A DNA stretch of 64,000 nucleotides from Phymorhynchus buccinoides (Eukaryota; Mollusca; Gastropoda; Neogastropoda; Raphitomidae), in assembly GCA_017654935.2 (NCBI GenBank), contig CM065698.1:1521354-1585353 (forward strand), given 5' to 3'. The translations under genes and the position numbers were made by a program. Of the stretch, positions 52,701 through 54,089 are shown piece by piece (position 1 is the first letter of the stretch; every line of letters starts with the position of its first letter). The notes under the pieces were generated by a model. That model did no database searches, was not told the DNA's origin, and saw only the letters and a list, made by a program, of their open reading frames with translations.

Positions 52701-54089
52701 CCCTTCTCCCCTTCCTCCCAATGTTGTATTGTGGCCTAAGGCCAATGTACAAATAAACTTCTGAGTTCCGAGTTCTCTGTGCATACGGACAAGTTGAACT
52801 ACTGATAATGCTGGCTACATCCCATGAACATCTCCAGTGTACATCGGATGGTTAGTGAATGAATGAAGGAATGAATTAATCTTACAGTCTTGGCTTCTCC
52901 AAAGTCGGAGTGTGGCTGCCCACATGGCGGGGTAATAAAAAACGGTCACACACGTAATGTTCTCATCCCTAGCTGGTGCATTTGAACCATGGTGTTTAAG
53001 TGCTTCGGCTGTTGGGATGATCCCTGGAGTCTTTAAGCCAGGGTATGACAACAACAACAACAACAACAACCTTGGCTCTGAGGACCCAGTGGATTTGAAG
53101 AAACAGGTGGAGTTGTTGGAAATGCTGACTACACTGCATGGAAACCTCGGACAGTGATTCAGTGAAGGAAAGAACGAATGAATGAATCTTTTCAGGTCTA
53201 TTCTCACATTGTGATAGAGAAGGCACAAAAAACACTCAATTCCAGGCTGGTAGATAGGCTGTGATGGAGAACTGCAAAGAGGGTTAGCCCTAATGGGAAC
53301 TTCAGAAATTCACCCTGCTCTGTTAGGTTGACGATCTCTCTCTCTTATGTGTGTGTGTATGTGTGTTCAAGATTGCGTGCATGTGTGTGAACATTCTGTG
53401 TTCAAGATTGCGTGCATGTGTGTGAACATTCTGTGTTCAAGATTGCGTGCATGTGTGTGAACATTCTGTGTTCAAGATTGCGTGCATGTGTGTGAACATT
53501 CAAAGTCCCAGTTTTATCTTTTATTTTGTTTGTGTTTAACAATGGAAGGCATTTTCAATGTGCACTCCCCCGATGTCCGAGGGTGGCTGCCTATGTGGTG
53601 GCCACAATCAACACTTTGATTCATTGGCACTGCACCGGTTGAGGTTCCAGGTCGGTCCCCGAGGCCTATGTGGTGGCCACAATCAACACTTTGATTCATT
53701 GGCACTGCACCGGTTGAGGTTCCAGGTCGGTCCCCGAGGCCTATGTGGTGGCCACAATCAACACTTTGATTCATTGGCACTGCACCGGTTGAGGTTCCAG
53801 GTCGGTCCCCGAGGCCTATGTGGTGGCCACAATCAACACTTTGATTCATTGGCACTGCACCGGTTGAGGTTCCAGGTCGGTCCCCGAGGCCTATGTGGTG
53901 GCCACAATCAACACTTTGATTCATTGGCACTGCACCGGTTGAGGTTCCAGGTCGGACAAGAAAAGAAATAAATCAAAACACCTAAAACTACTCATCAGCT
54001 AACTTTAAAAAACCCAACAATGGATAACTTACACAATATTACATGTATGCCCCATGTTGTGGTTTGGTTTCAGGTGTCCATTCTGGTAA
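3390..54089 (+). CDS. MTOR: mTOR (target of rapamycin) serine/threonine kinase, 3' portion, 19 exons
   Basis: This is the C-terminal part of the PIKK-family kinase that is the catalytic subunit of TORC1/TORC2, which couples nutrients and growth signals to translation and autophagy at lysosomal and other membranes. Nineteen exons with consistent phases give one nucleotide plus 751 codons including the stop (about 750 residues). In order they encode the FAT end, FRB ([24 protein letters not shown]), kinase ([37 protein letters not shown]), basic linker and FATC ending GWCPFW. Human mTOR is 2549 residues, so about 70% of the protein is encoded upstream. Every catalytic residue I looked for is present and no frame is broken, so the gene looks functional. 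Its introns carry exceptional repeat arrays and partial copies of the exons. The coordinates span the exons listed separately. Confidence 0.97.
4035..4205 (+). CDS. MTOR: mTOR exon 2 of window (FAT domain and variable linker)
   Basis: Starts [17 protein letters not shown], corresponding to human AWHAWAVMNFEAVLHYK. It continues into a Pro-rich, poorly conserved stretch ([15 protein letters not shown], later [11 protein letters not shown]) that sits where vertebrate mTOR has its Ser/Thr/Ala-rich insertion before VPAVQGF. The acceptor is CTGCAG. The donor is probably G|GTCAGT at 4206, which keeps phase 0 with the next exon; a GT three bases earlier is possible. 57 codons. Confidence 0.85.
4206..4260. 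repeat. TCTG/TCTC microsatellite at exon 2 donor
   Basis: GTCTGTCTGTCTCTCTG-type simple repeat begins immediately after the exon 2 donor. Confidence 0.85.
4278..4440. repeat. 60-bp minisatellite, about 2.6 copies
   Basis: Units start TTTCCTTCATTTAC and run through CACTTCTGATACATCAA to TTTATAAATGTC. Two full copies are followed by an internally deleted third. Nothing coding. Between this and the MITE at 4678 the intron shows no recognisable feature. Confidence 0.85.
4678..4795. mobile_element. 118-bp MITE with 'CGGACTATAAGGCGC' terminal inverted repeats
   Basis: Left end CCATATTTTACGGACTA and right end TAGTCCGTAAAATACGG are near-perfect inverted repeats of more than 20 bp, with internal GGCGCACC and GGCGCAGGGGTCTCG motifs. 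Related copies or fragments occur at 23962-24009, 39238-39300 plus 49120-49185 (split by a satellite), and 63331-63467, so this is a dispersed non-autonomous DNA transposon family. I do not assign a superfamily. Confidence 0.8.
5362..5443. repeat. poly-C and poly-G tracts forming an inverted repeat
   Basis: A C-run at about 5366-5379 and another near 5403-5409 are followed by a G-run of about 17 at 5425-5441. Complementary homopolymers about 50 bp apart can pair as a hairpin; the G-run could also form a quadruplex. Such tracts are prone to sequencing and length error. Confidence 0.8.
5574..5671 (+). CDS. MTOR: mTOR exon 3 of window (FAT domain)
   Basis: Encodes [32 protein letters not shown] and the first two bases of Arg. 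Human mTOR has VPAVQGFFRSISLSRGNNLQDTLR. Acceptor TTTCAG, donor GTAGAT. The second half of this exon appears to be the ancestor of the 86-bp minisatellite that starts about 80 bp downstream. Confidence 0.93.
5751..7745. repeat. 86-bp minisatellite derived from mTOR exon 3, about 23 copies
   Basis: Each unit contains CATGGCCTTGTGAGGTCCAT, then GCATTGTGTGCTGAAACCAG, CAGTCTCCTGAAG and GGGTTGTGTATCAACACTAG. The first part matches exon 3 (CATGGCTTCGTGAGGTCCAT, TTGTCTGCCGAAAACAG). Translated in the exon frame the first unit reads [14 protein letters not shown] against exon [14 protein letters not shown]. The 86-bp period is not a multiple of three, so no long sense frame persists. Two sub-families alternate (ACATCATGGC or ACTCAACTGGC at the unit start; CTCCTG or CTCATG inside). 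Confidence 0.9.
7866..8290. repeat. 20/25-bp minisatellite
   Basis: Units of CGTTGTGCCTTCCCTTCTCA plus CCGAT (25 bp) alternate irregularly with a 20-bp form that lacks one CCCTT. About 18 copies. Intronic; the open frames across it are repeat artefacts. Confidence 0.9.
8318..9598. repeat. 40-bp minisatellite, about 32 copies, with a built-in hairpin
   Basis: Unit GGTTTTAAGCCTCAGTCCGA followed by AGGACTAGGAACTGGACCTC. AGTCC-GAA-GGACT inside each unit is a perfect 5-bp inverted repeat. Units are extremely homogeneous, with few C/T and A/G variants. The last seven or so units share a TTTGAAGCC variant, showing directional spread. Confidence 0.92.
9599..9722 (-). mobile_element. tRNA-derived SINE fragment
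   Basis: On the minus strand the sequence reads GGCACAGTGGCTCAGGTGG (A-box-like) and later AAGTTCAAACCCAGCTC (B-box-like), followed by GTCCTTGGGAAAACACG, a motif seen behind tRNA-like heads in many animal SINEs. No functional cloverleaf is evident, so I call a SINE rather than a tRNA gene. Confidence 0.6.
9720..9938. repeat. short tandem duplications upstream of exon 4
   Basis: A segment of about 60 bp (CTGTTTACATGCAGTGCCAT through CATGTTAGATTTG) occurs twice. A TGTGATGTGTTGACATTGAT unit is then repeated up to the exon acceptor GTTTGCAG. Confidence 0.8.
9939..10035 (+). CDS. MTOR: mTOR exon 4 of window (FAT domain)
   Basis: Starts with G completing Arg, then [20 protein letters not shown] and [12 protein letters not shown], matching human VLTLWFDYGHWPDVNEALVE and GVKAIQIDTWLQ. 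Acceptor TTGCAG, donor GTGTGT. 97 bp, ends in phase 0. A GAGACACAGAGAGA microsatellite follows at once, then the 6.4-kb array. Confidence 0.95.
10036..10100. repeat. GAGACACA microsatellite
   Basis: AGAGAGACACAGAGA-type simple repeat directly after the exon 4 donor. Confidence 0.85.
10120..16541. repeat. 6.4-kb array of two 24/25-bp unit types, about 260 copies
   Basis: All units contain ATGTTGACTTATTGTACTTT. One form continues GGGA (24 bp) and the other GTTCA (25 bp), with rarer GTGA, GTTCTATG and TTCTTTG forms. The types are interspersed in irregular runs of up to about fifteen of the GTTCA form. A few junctions are deleted or duplicated (near 13465, 13515, 13672, 14004, 15240, 15440). It fills most of the intron between exons 4 and 5. 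There is no coding content. Confidence 0.95.
16660..16760 (+). mobile_element. SINE 3' fragment
   Basis: GAGAGCAGCCCGAATTTCAC followed by AGAGATAAGTCTCTGTGACT matches the 3' region of the SINE at 18738-19121 (GCAACCCGAATTTCACAGAG) and, inverted, 55125-55215. The 5' part is missing. The remaining sequence at 16542-16855 shows nothing else recognisable. Confidence 0.65.
16890..17330. repeat. 72-bp minisatellite, about 6 copies
   Basis: Units contain GTCAAAGAAGTTAACAGTGA, AGACACTTTGGACTGCTG and GCCACCTGACAAGCCAGGGT. The 72-bp period is a multiple of three, which explains long open frames on both strands here. I do not read them as genes. Confidence 0.9.
17592..17690 (+). CDS. MTOR: mTOR exon 5 of window (FAT domain)
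   Basis: Encodes [20 protein letters not shown] and [13 protein letters not shown], matching human [20 protein letters not shown] and HQLLTDIGRYHPQ. Acceptor GGCAG, donor GTGTGT. 99 bp, phase 0 on both sides. Only this copy has the 5' half of the exon and an acceptor; the truncated copies downstream do not. Confidence 0.96.
17735..18222 (+). repeat. five tandem copies of the 3' 60 bp of mTOR exon 5
   Basis: Copies at 17735-17794, 17839-17898, 17943-18002, 18047-18106 and 18163-18222 each reproduce TCACTGGTGGGACGTCTGGT through GCTCACCCACAG and the GTGTGTGT donor. The basic unit is 104 bp (60 exon plus 44 intron). None has an AG immediately upstream (GTGAACAATG precedes each), so they look like donor-side pseudo-exons. 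A sixth copy lies at 21841-21900. Confidence 0.93.
18223..18728. repeat. GT/CT microsatellite with a strand switch
   Basis: From 18223 to about 18405 the + strand reads GTCTCTCTCTGTCTGTGTG. From about 18410 to 18720 it reads the complementary CACACACAGACAGAGAG. The two halves are inverted relative to each other and could form a very long hairpin. Confidence 0.88.
18738..19121 (+). mobile_element. tRNA-derived SINE, near full length
   Basis: The head has an A-box-like TGGCACAGTGG (18744-18754) and a B-box-like GAGTTCGAACC (18785-18795). A central domain (TTTCGGATGAGACGATAAAA, then CCGAGGTCC) resembles conserved central domains of invertebrate SINEs. The 3' part contains GGTGGGAGCAACCCGAATTT and ends in a short GTACCTAGTACC-like tail. 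It sits inside the GT/CT microsatellite, which resumes at about 19122. Related 3' fragments are at 16660-16760 and 55125-55215. Confidence 0.75.
19122..19536. repeat. GT/CT microsatellite, second block
   Basis: GTCTCTCTCTGTCTGTGTG repeat in the + orientation, continuing the block interrupted by the SINE and itself interrupted by the TIR element at 19537. Confidence 0.9.
19537..20714. mobile_element. 1.18-kb TIR DNA transposon, CAGACCTG family, second copy
   Basis: Left end CAGACCTGTCTACC (19537-19550) and right end GGTAGACAGGTCTG (20701-20714) are exact inverted repeats and match the ends of the element at 2683-3349 at all but one position. It is inserted in the GT/CT microsatellite, which continues on both sides. 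Inside is a (CT)n tract at about 20247-20292; no transposase is recognisable. The open frame at 19866-20171 is basic and low-complexity, and I do not call it a gene. Confidence 0.75.
20715..21840. repeat. GT/CT microsatellite, third block, 1.1 kb
   Basis: GTGTGTCTCTCTGTCTGTC repeat in the + orientation. Together with 18223-18728 and 19122-19536 it forms one expanded tract of over 2 kb split by a SINE and a transposon. The long open frames on both strands (Cys/Val/Ser or Thr/His/Arg repeats) are simple-repeat artefacts. Confidence 0.93.
21841..21900 (+). repeat. sixth, diverged copy of mTOR exon 5 3' half
   Basis: TCACTGGTGGGATGTTTTGT, CATCAACTGCTGGTCGACAT and GGTTCACCCCCAG reproduce the exon 5 end, but the donor is lost (CAG is followed by CTCTTGG). 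It lies about 3.6 kb beyond copy five, at the far edge of the GT/CT tract. That suggests the tract grew from the intron part of the 104-bp exon/intron unit. The sequence from 21901 to 22150 shows nothing recognisable. Confidence 0.9.
22155..22655 (+). repeat. about eight copies of the exon 6 acceptor with GAT-rich spacer
   Basis: Each unit of about 62 bp contains TTGACAGGCGTTGATCTAC, the acceptor and first 14 bases of mTOR exon 6, followed by ATCATAATAGAAATGATGAT instead of exon sequence. Variants include GACGGGCG and GACAGATG. The array presents a ladder of decoy acceptors upstream of the true one at 22895. Confidence 0.9.
22656..22845 (+). repeat. two longer truncated copies of the exon 6 5' half
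   Basis: Copies at 22656-22712 and 22778-22831 contain GACAG|GCGTTGATCTACCCTC, GACTGTGGCCTCCAA and TGTCAGCACGACCGT, then diverge into GATAATGATGATGACAATGA spacer. The first has a small internal insertion (CAAC). Both keep the acceptor but have no matching donor. Confidence 0.9.
22896..23018 (+). CDS. MTOR: mTOR exon 6 of window (FAT domain)
   Basis: Encodes [20 protein letters not shown] and [21 protein letters not shown], close to human [20 protein letters not shown] and ANKILKNMCEHSNTLVQQAM. Acceptor TTGACAG, donor GTGAGA. 123 bp, phase 0 on both sides. It is the only complete copy among the many truncated ones on either side. Confidence 0.97.
23019..23260 (+). repeat. ATC-rich microsatellite with two copies of the exon 6 3' half
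   Basis: CATCATCAT blocks separate a copy at about 23076-23139 (CAAAATCCTCAAGAGCATGT to CAAGCCATGCTG, but the donor is changed to ATGAG) and a shorter, more diverged copy at about 23207-23257. The sequence from 23261 to 23410 shows no recognisable feature. Confidence 0.88.
23437..23955. repeat. 69-bp minisatellite, about 7.5 copies
   Basis: Units contain GTCATTTTCCACATGGAACG, ACGGTCCTCTTGTGGAGACC and CTCTCCACTATGGTAGATCT. The 69-bp period is a multiple of three, which explains open frames on both strands. No protein similarity is apparent. Confidence 0.9.
23962..24009. mobile_element. MITE 3' fragment of the GGCGC family
   Basis: GCGCCTTATAGTTAGAAAAA followed by ATATGGTA matches the right end of the element at 4678-4795. 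The pogo-like element at 24010 begins directly at its TA. Confidence 0.55.
24010..25087. mobile_element. 1.08-kb non-autonomous TIR transposon, Tc1/mariner-pogo-like
   Basis: Left end CAGTCGACCCCCTC and right end GAGGGGGTCGACTG are perfect inverted repeats flanked by TA on both sides (24008-24009 and 25088-25089), the TA target duplication expected of Tc1/mariner and pogo elements. Sub-terminal motifs (GGTCGTAAAAGAGGGG, GTAAATCAG) recur near both ends. No transposase frame is present. Confidence 0.7.
25148..25364 (+). repeat. two tandem copies of the exon 7 5' part
   Basis: Copies 25148-25228 and 25284-25364 reproduce the acceptor CTACAG and codons [27 protein letters not shown], then break at CTGTACT into GTATTGCATTGTATTGC spacer. 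The same spacer precedes the true exon at 25420. The reading frame is intact in both, but neither contains the second half of the exon. Confidence 0.93.
25420..25602 (+). CDS. MTOR: mTOR exon 7 of window (FRB domain, first part)
   Basis: Encodes [40 protein letters not shown] and [21 protein letters not shown], the first helices of the FKBP12-rapamycin-binding domain. The serine in EEASRLYF is the equivalent of human Ser2035, whose substitution gives rapamycin resistance, and is present. Acceptor TCTACAG, donor GTACCA. 183 bp, phase 0 on both sides. Truncated copies lie on both sides. Confidence 0.98.
25637..26157 (+). repeat. four copies of the exon 7 3' part, phase-preserving
   Basis: Copies at 25637-25718, 25766-25844, 25891-25972 and 26076-26157 encode [27 protein letters not shown]. 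In copies 1, 3 and 4 an AAG precedes GGCATG, giving an 81-nt phase-0 segment; copies 1-3 keep the GTAC donor while copy 4 reads CAGAGG. Spacers are CAGACAGA simple repeat. If spliced, each would add 27 residues in frame, duplicating an FRB helix. Confidence 0.92.
26212..26420. repeat. 25-bp minisatellite, about 8 copies
   Basis: Unit GTGTGCATTGTTTGGGTAGA plus ACAAT, with one copy shortened by two bases. Confidence 0.92.
26700..27362. repeat. about 54-bp minisatellite, about 12 copies
   Basis: Units contain GTCCTGAGGGAATATGGAGC, AGTGATAGGGGTTGTGTGGA and AAGTGTTAATGTGT, with length variants carrying CCCCGT or CCCTAACC insertions. Confidence 0.9.
27478..28490. repeat. 54/60-bp minisatellite, about 17 copies
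   Basis: Units contain CAGCCACAAATAGTTGATCA, TCATCACAGTGATTATGACT and GTAGTCAGTACCAA. In the second half of the array they change to a longer form with GGAGAGGCATACATGTAGTC. The period divisible by three gives open frames on the minus strand. The sequence from 28491 to 28870 has no recognisable feature. Confidence 0.92.
28873..28923 (+). repeat. truncated copy of exon 8
   Basis: TAGGAGAGGCCTTGGACTGG, TGTCACAAATACCAGCGATC and CCAAAATGTCA reproduce the middle of exon 8 ([16 protein letters not shown], Arg to His) immediately upstream of the real exon. It has neither the exon start nor a matching donor. Confidence 0.9.
28963..29097 (+). CDS. MTOR: mTOR exon 8 of window (FRB domain, second part)
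   Basis: Encodes [40 protein letters not shown] and KQLPQ. Thr and Trp of [10 protein letters not shown] are the equivalents of human Thr2098 and Trp2101 in the rapamycin and substrate-recruitment surface. Acceptor TTGTGCAG with a T-rich tract, donor GTGAGT. 135 bp, phase 0. The FRB appears complete and, by inference, rapamycin-FKBP12 competent. Confidence 0.98.
29098..30780. other. intron 8 unique sequence
   Basis: About 1.7 kb of mostly non-repetitive intron. I see no exon-like segment with mTOR similarity, no transposon ends and no RNA gene. The short open frames do not resemble proteins I recognise. Confidence 0.6.
30785..31805. repeat. 58-bp minisatellite, about 17 copies
   Basis: Units contain ACACATGTGCCACCCGCAGT, CCACAAGTAACGTCAAGCAC and AGTCAGCAATAAGGGGAT. 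Every few units carry an insertion GGGGCAAGCCGATGGGATTC (at about 31150, 31345, 31597 and 31794), so a higher-order repeat is present. Confidence 0.93.
31806..32145. repeat. short duplications leading to the exon 9 acceptor
   Basis: TTTCCGCACGTGTGCGCACA, GACATTACGGATGAGTTTGT and the segment ATGGCCTTTCATTGTCATCA through GTGATAAAGAGGCTTT each occur twice. The second copy of the last one runs into the true acceptor TGTTGCAG, so the intron end itself has been duplicated upstream. Confidence 0.85.
32146..32320 (+). CDS. MTOR: mTOR exon 9 of window (kinase N-lobe)
   Basis: Encodes [40 protein letters not shown] and [18 protein letters not shown] plus one base of Gly. It covers the FRB-kinase junction and the glycine-rich-loop region ([10 protein letters not shown]) of the PIKK catalytic domain. 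Acceptor TTGCAG, donor GTATGT. 175 bp. Human equivalent [20 protein letters not shown] is clearly recognisable. Confidence 0.98.
32367..32567 (+). repeat. three copies of the exon 10 acceptor (67-bp unit)
   Basis: GTTGTAG|GCAATGACGGCAAGGAG occurs at 32367, 32434 and 32501, exactly 67 bp apart, and then at the true exon start 32568. In the copies the exon start runs into TGTGATGTAGCTGTGGGGTA rather than TACCAGTTC. The copies are decoy acceptors carrying the first 18 exon bases. Confidence 0.94.
32568..32703 (+). CDS. MTOR: mTOR exon 10 of window (kinase N-lobe, ATP-binding lysine)
   Basis: Encodes [40 protein letters not shown] and FRRNL plus two bases of Thr. The lysine of [11 protein letters not shown] is the ATP-contacting lysine (human Lys2187). 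Acceptor TTGTAG, donor GTATGT. 136 bp. The acceptor side is repeated upstream and the donor side downstream. Confidence 0.98.
32704..33150 (+). repeat. three copies of the exon 10 3' part within GT/GA microsatellite
   Basis: Copies 32769-32836, 32871-32941 and 33018-33088 encode [23 protein letters not shown] and keep a GT donor (GTATGT in the third). A fourth stub begins near 33134. In copies 2 and 3 an AG exists (GTGAG|AGTGATGCAG) that would make a symmetric 72-nt cassette keeping the frame. (GT)n runs up to about 70 bp separate them. Confidence 0.92.
33151..33530. other. intron 10 unique sequence
   Basis: AT-rich intron with a short ATT run (about 33230-33246). Nothing else recognisable before the exon 11 acceptor. 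Confidence 0.6.
33531..33678 (+). CDS. MTOR: mTOR exon 11 of window (kinase hinge)
   Basis: Encodes [40 protein letters not shown] and NIEHRLMLR. Trp of GWVPHCD is the hinge residue (human Trp2239) that packs on adenine. Acceptor TTTCAG, donor GTCAGT. 148 bp, ends in phase 0. Confidence 0.98.
33735..33792 (+). repeat. degraded copy of the exon 11 3' end
   Basis: CTGATCGGAGAATACAGAGA, GAAGACGAAGATTC and AAGCATCGACTCATGCTTAG GGT parallel CTGATCAGAGATTACCGCGA, GGAAGAAGATTC and GAGCATCGACTCATGCTCAG GGT, with a deletion in the middle. It has no upstream acceptor of its own. Confidence 0.85.
33815..34562. repeat. about 49-bp minisatellite, about 15 copies
   Basis: Units contain GATCAGTGAACACTGTTGAT, TGGTGTGTCAGTACACATAA and TGTTCTTGTT, with small indels in the 3' third. 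Confidence 0.92.
34794..34916 (+). CDS. MTOR: mTOR exon 12 of window (LST8-binding element)
   Basis: Encodes [40 protein letters not shown] and E. This is the mTOR-specific kinase insertion that docks LST8 (human [20 protein letters not shown] followed by VNNTAGDDLAKLLWLKSPSS). Acceptor TTTCCAG with a strong T tract, donor GTAGGA. 123 bp, phase 0 on both sides. Four 3' copies follow. Confidence 0.98.
34940..35280 (+). repeat. four tandem copies of the exon 12 3' part, phase-preserving
   Basis: With a 91-bp period, copies end at 35007, 35098, 35189 and 35280. Each encodes [23 protein letters not shown] or close variants, with CAG directly before CAC/CAT GCC and GAG|GTAGGA after. That makes 69-nt symmetric (phase 0) segments with their own AG and GT. 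The spacer GTAGGAGTGGTAGTTAATAC AG is only 22 nt and has no pyrimidine tract, so use as real exons is uncertain. Confidence 0.93.
35359..35404. repeat. (CA)n microsatellite
   Basis: About 22 CA units downstream of the exon 12 copies. Confidence 0.95.
35744..35826 (+). CDS. MTOR: mTOR exon 13 of window (kinase catalytic loop start)
   Basis: Encodes [20 protein letters not shown] and YVLGLGD plus two bases of Arg. The final Asp is the catalytic base of the GLGDRHPSN loop (human Asp2338). The invertebrate Glu replaces human Val before WFDRR. Acceptor CTTGCAG, donor GTGAGA. 83 bp. The catalytic loop is split across this intron. Confidence 0.98.
35827..35945. repeat. GAGA/CAGA microsatellite at exon 13 donor
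   Basis: GAGACAGAGAGAGGGAGAGA-type repeat begins at the donor site. The rest of the intron to 36268 is unremarkable. Confidence 0.85.
36269..36416 (+). CDS. MTOR: mTOR exon 14 of window (catalytic and activation loops)
   Basis: Encodes (R)[39 protein letters not shown] and [10 protein letters not shown]. It contains the catalytic-loop His and Asn (HPSN), the metal-binding Asp of the DFG motif (IDFGD) and the activation loop. Acceptor TGTCAG, donor GTCGGT. 148 bp. All kinase residues needed for activity are present. Confidence 0.98.
36520..37065. repeat. 105-bp minisatellite, 5 copies
   Basis: Units contain GTGAGACTACATGACAGGGC, CTTCCTTCCACAGCGATGTC, CTGGCATCAACCAGGCCTGA and CAGTGTTGGTCATGA. 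Each has a TTCCTTCCACAG acceptor-like motif. The period is 35 codons, which makes open frames on the minus strand; no relation to mTOR exons is seen. Confidence 0.92.
37066..37320. repeat. irregular duplications with GAATCTACACAGGG motif
   Basis: GAATCTACACAGGGATGAAA plus CTGGTGTGTGG and CTACTGTAGAGTCCACAGCT recur three times with length differences. Confidence 0.8.
37394..38085 (+). repeat. GAT microsatellite containing two copies of the exon 15 5' part
   Basis: Copies 37443-37525 and 37894-37973 have the acceptor TTGCAG and encode [26 protein letters not shown] (the first reads EKMMMEV, a one-codon insertion). Both run into GATGATGGTGATGATGAT repeat at the codon for Met-Met. The frame stays open through the repeat as Met/Val. 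A block of GATGATAGCAGT units lies between them. Confidence 0.92.
38086..38221 (+). CDS. MTOR: mTOR exon 15 of window (kinase C-lobe)
   Basis: Encodes [40 protein letters not shown] and WRLVE plus one base. Human mTOR has VTGLDGNYRITCHTVMEVLR and [16 protein letters not shown]. Acceptor TTGCAG preceded by GAT repeat, donor GTGTGT. 136 bp. I chose the third acceptor because only it leads into the complete exon. Confidence 0.97.
38740..38882. repeat. 42-bp triplication forming the exon 16 acceptor region
   Basis: AAAACGATTGATGAATTCTC plus CTCTGATTGCTGTGATTGCT occurs three times. The last copy supplies the pyrimidine-rich stretch before GTGTGCAG at 38882. The sequence 38222-38739 is plain intron with nothing recognised. 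Confidence 0.93.
38883..38939 (+). CDS. MTOR: mTOR exon 16 of window (basic regulatory linker)
   Basis: Completes Asp, then [18 protein letters not shown] plus one base. It corresponds to the human segment GNKRSRTRTDSYSAGQS between kinase and FATC, which holds the phosphorylated Thr2446/Ser2448. Here the stretch is Lys-rich with Ser/Tyr in a similar position; phosphorylation is only an inference. Acceptor TGTGCAG, donor GTCAGT. 57 bp. Exon identity rests on phase and position as well as composition. Confidence 0.82.
39238..39358. mobile_element. left half of a MITE split by the 9.7-kb satellite
   Basis: ACCATATTTTTCGGACTATA plus AGGCGCACCTTATAAGG is the left end of the GGCGC MITE family. The matching right part (ATAAGGCACAGGGGTCTCAC, GCTATCACCTTACAGGG, ATACAGTA) is at 49120-49185. 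The satellite array therefore lies inside one MITE copy. Confidence 0.75.
39359..49083. repeat. 9.7-kb satellite array of 15/16-bp units, over 600 copies
   Basis: Units are GGGGCAGATAGCAGA (15), GGGGGCAGATAGCAGA (16) and GGGGCCAGATAGCAGA (16), with occasional losses of AGCAG giving GGGGGCAGATAGA or AGATAGG. The three kinds alternate without an obvious higher-order period. The reverse strand (TCTGCTATCTGCCCCC) has no stop in any frame, which creates a 3297-codon open frame of Pro/Leu/Cys/Ser/Ala repeats from 49162 to 39269 and a second one of 2118 codons. I treat both as artefacts. The array fills most of intron 16. Confidence 0.96.
49100..49190. mobile_element. right half of the MITE split by the satellite
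   Basis: CATAAGGCACAGGGGTCTCA, CTCTGGGGAAACGCTATCAC and CTTACAGGGTGAACAATACA correspond to the 3' half of the element seen at 4678-4795 and 63331-63467. Confidence 0.7.
49215..49260. repeat. GTCT microsatellite before exon 17
   Basis: TGGTCTGTCTGTCTGTGTGT repeat that supplies the pyrimidine tract of the exon 17 acceptor. Confidence 0.9.
49266..49325 (+). CDS. MTOR: mTOR exon 17 of window (linker before FATC)
   Basis: Encodes [20 protein letters not shown] plus one base, an acidic and variable segment where human mTOR has VEILDGVELGEPAHKKTG. Acceptor TGTGCAG, donor GTCAGT. 60 bp, enters in phase 1 and leaves in phase 1, exactly joining exons 16 and 18. Support is phase and position; sequence similarity is weak. 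Confidence 0.75.
49326..49890. repeat. 26-bp minisatellite starting at the exon 17 donor, about 21 copies
   Basis: Unit CAGTACATAGACGGTACTTT plus GGGTTT. The first unit overlaps the donor (GCAG|GTCAGTACATAG). Each unit offers a GGGTTTCAG acceptor-like motif. Confidence 0.94.
50010..51485. repeat. 74-bp minisatellite, about 20 copies
   Basis: Units contain ACTTCTAGCACCATGGGCAA, TACATTCGCCCAGCACATCA and CTTCACTCCCACCAAATGCA, with A/G and C/T variants at fixed sites. Confidence 0.94.
51486..51632. mobile_element. SINE-like 3' segment
   Basis: CCGCCAAGTGCCCTGCTGAG followed by AGTTATTTCCTCTTGTCGAT and GATGCAACGGACAACCATCG is shared with 61105-61235 (GCCAAGCACCCTGCC, AGTTACCTCTTGTTGCTCGA, GATGCAATGGACAACCA). 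It is a dispersed repeat; class uncertain. Confidence 0.6.
51655..51787 (+). repeat. truncated copies of the exon 18 5' part
   Basis: A short stub (GTGCAGCGGGCAGTGTG at about 51656) and a longer copy at 51711-51787 keep the acceptor GTGTGCAG. The longer copy encodes [25 protein letters not shown] and then breaks into GTGTGTCTGTGTGTATGTC. The stub lacks the remaining exon. Confidence 0.92.
51851..52037 (+). CDS. MTOR: mTOR exon 18 of window (FATC domain)
   Basis: Encodes (A)[59 protein letters not shown] and IG plus two bases of Trp. This is the FATC domain, required for kinase activity and fold and containing the redox-sensitive Cys pair ([12 protein letters not shown]). Human has [20 protein letters not shown] and [14 protein letters not shown]. 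Acceptor TGTGCAG, donor GTCAGT. 187 bp. Confidence 0.98.
52105..52567 (+). repeat. four copies of the exon 18 3' part (FATC pseudo-exons)
   Basis: Copies 52105-52170, 52241-52305, 52372-52436 and 52503-52567 follow a GCATACAG or GCGTACAG acceptor-like site, repeat CAGTGGAACTACTGATAATG through CAGTGCTACATCGGATG, and end in the same GTCAGTGATAT donor. If the first AG were joined to exon 18, the TG of Trp would be completed to TGA, removing CPFW. The spacers are TCTG/TCTC simple repeat. Confidence 0.93.
52783..52852 (+). repeat. diverged copy of the exon 18 3' part
   Basis: ACAAGTTGAACTACTGATAA, TGCTGGCTACATCCCATGAA and CATCTCCAGTGTACATCGGA TGG with a small deletion, and a donor changed to GTTAGTG. 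Confidence 0.85.
52875..53050 (-). mobile_element. dispersed repeat, inverted copy (family at 56712 and 59031)
   Basis: On the minus strand it reads GGCTTAAAGACTCCAGGGAT, CATCCCAACAGCCGAAGCAC, AACACCATGGTTCAAATGCA and GAGAACATTACGTGTGTGAC, matching the two + strand copies. An (ACA)n tract follows at 53045-53070. Probably a SINE or similar retroelement. Confidence 0.65.
53072..53157 (+). repeat. older copy of the exon 18 3' half beyond the dispersed repeat
   Basis: TTGGCTCTGAGGACCCAGTG, GATTTGAAGAAACAGGTGGA and GTTGTTGGAAATGCTGACTA translate as [28 protein letters not shown], a diverged version of [28 protein letters not shown] stop follows, so it is a pseudo-exon. Confidence 0.88.
53365..53500. 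repeat. 35-bp minisatellite, about 4 copies
   Basis: Unit TGTGTTCAAGATTGCGTGCA plus TGTGTGTGAACATTC. Confidence 0.93.
53585..53957. repeat. 75-bp minisatellite, 5 copies, nearly identical
   Basis: Unit GAGGCCTATGTGGTGGCCAC, AATCAACACTTTGATTCATT and GGCACTGCACCGGTTGAGGT plus TCCAGGTCGGTCCCC. The 25-codon period leaves both strands open; I do not call genes. Confidence 0.94.
54074..54089 (+). CDS. MTOR: mTOR last coding exon: completes Trp, then CPFW and stop
   Basis: The acceptor GGTTTCAG is followed by G (completing Trp), TGT CCA TTC TGG and TAA, giving the invariant GWCPFW end of FATC. Only 16 coding nucleotides are in this exon. The preceding intron is 2.0 kb and full of exon 18 copies. 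The exact match to the conserved C-terminus in the right phase makes this assignment firm. Confidence 0.96.
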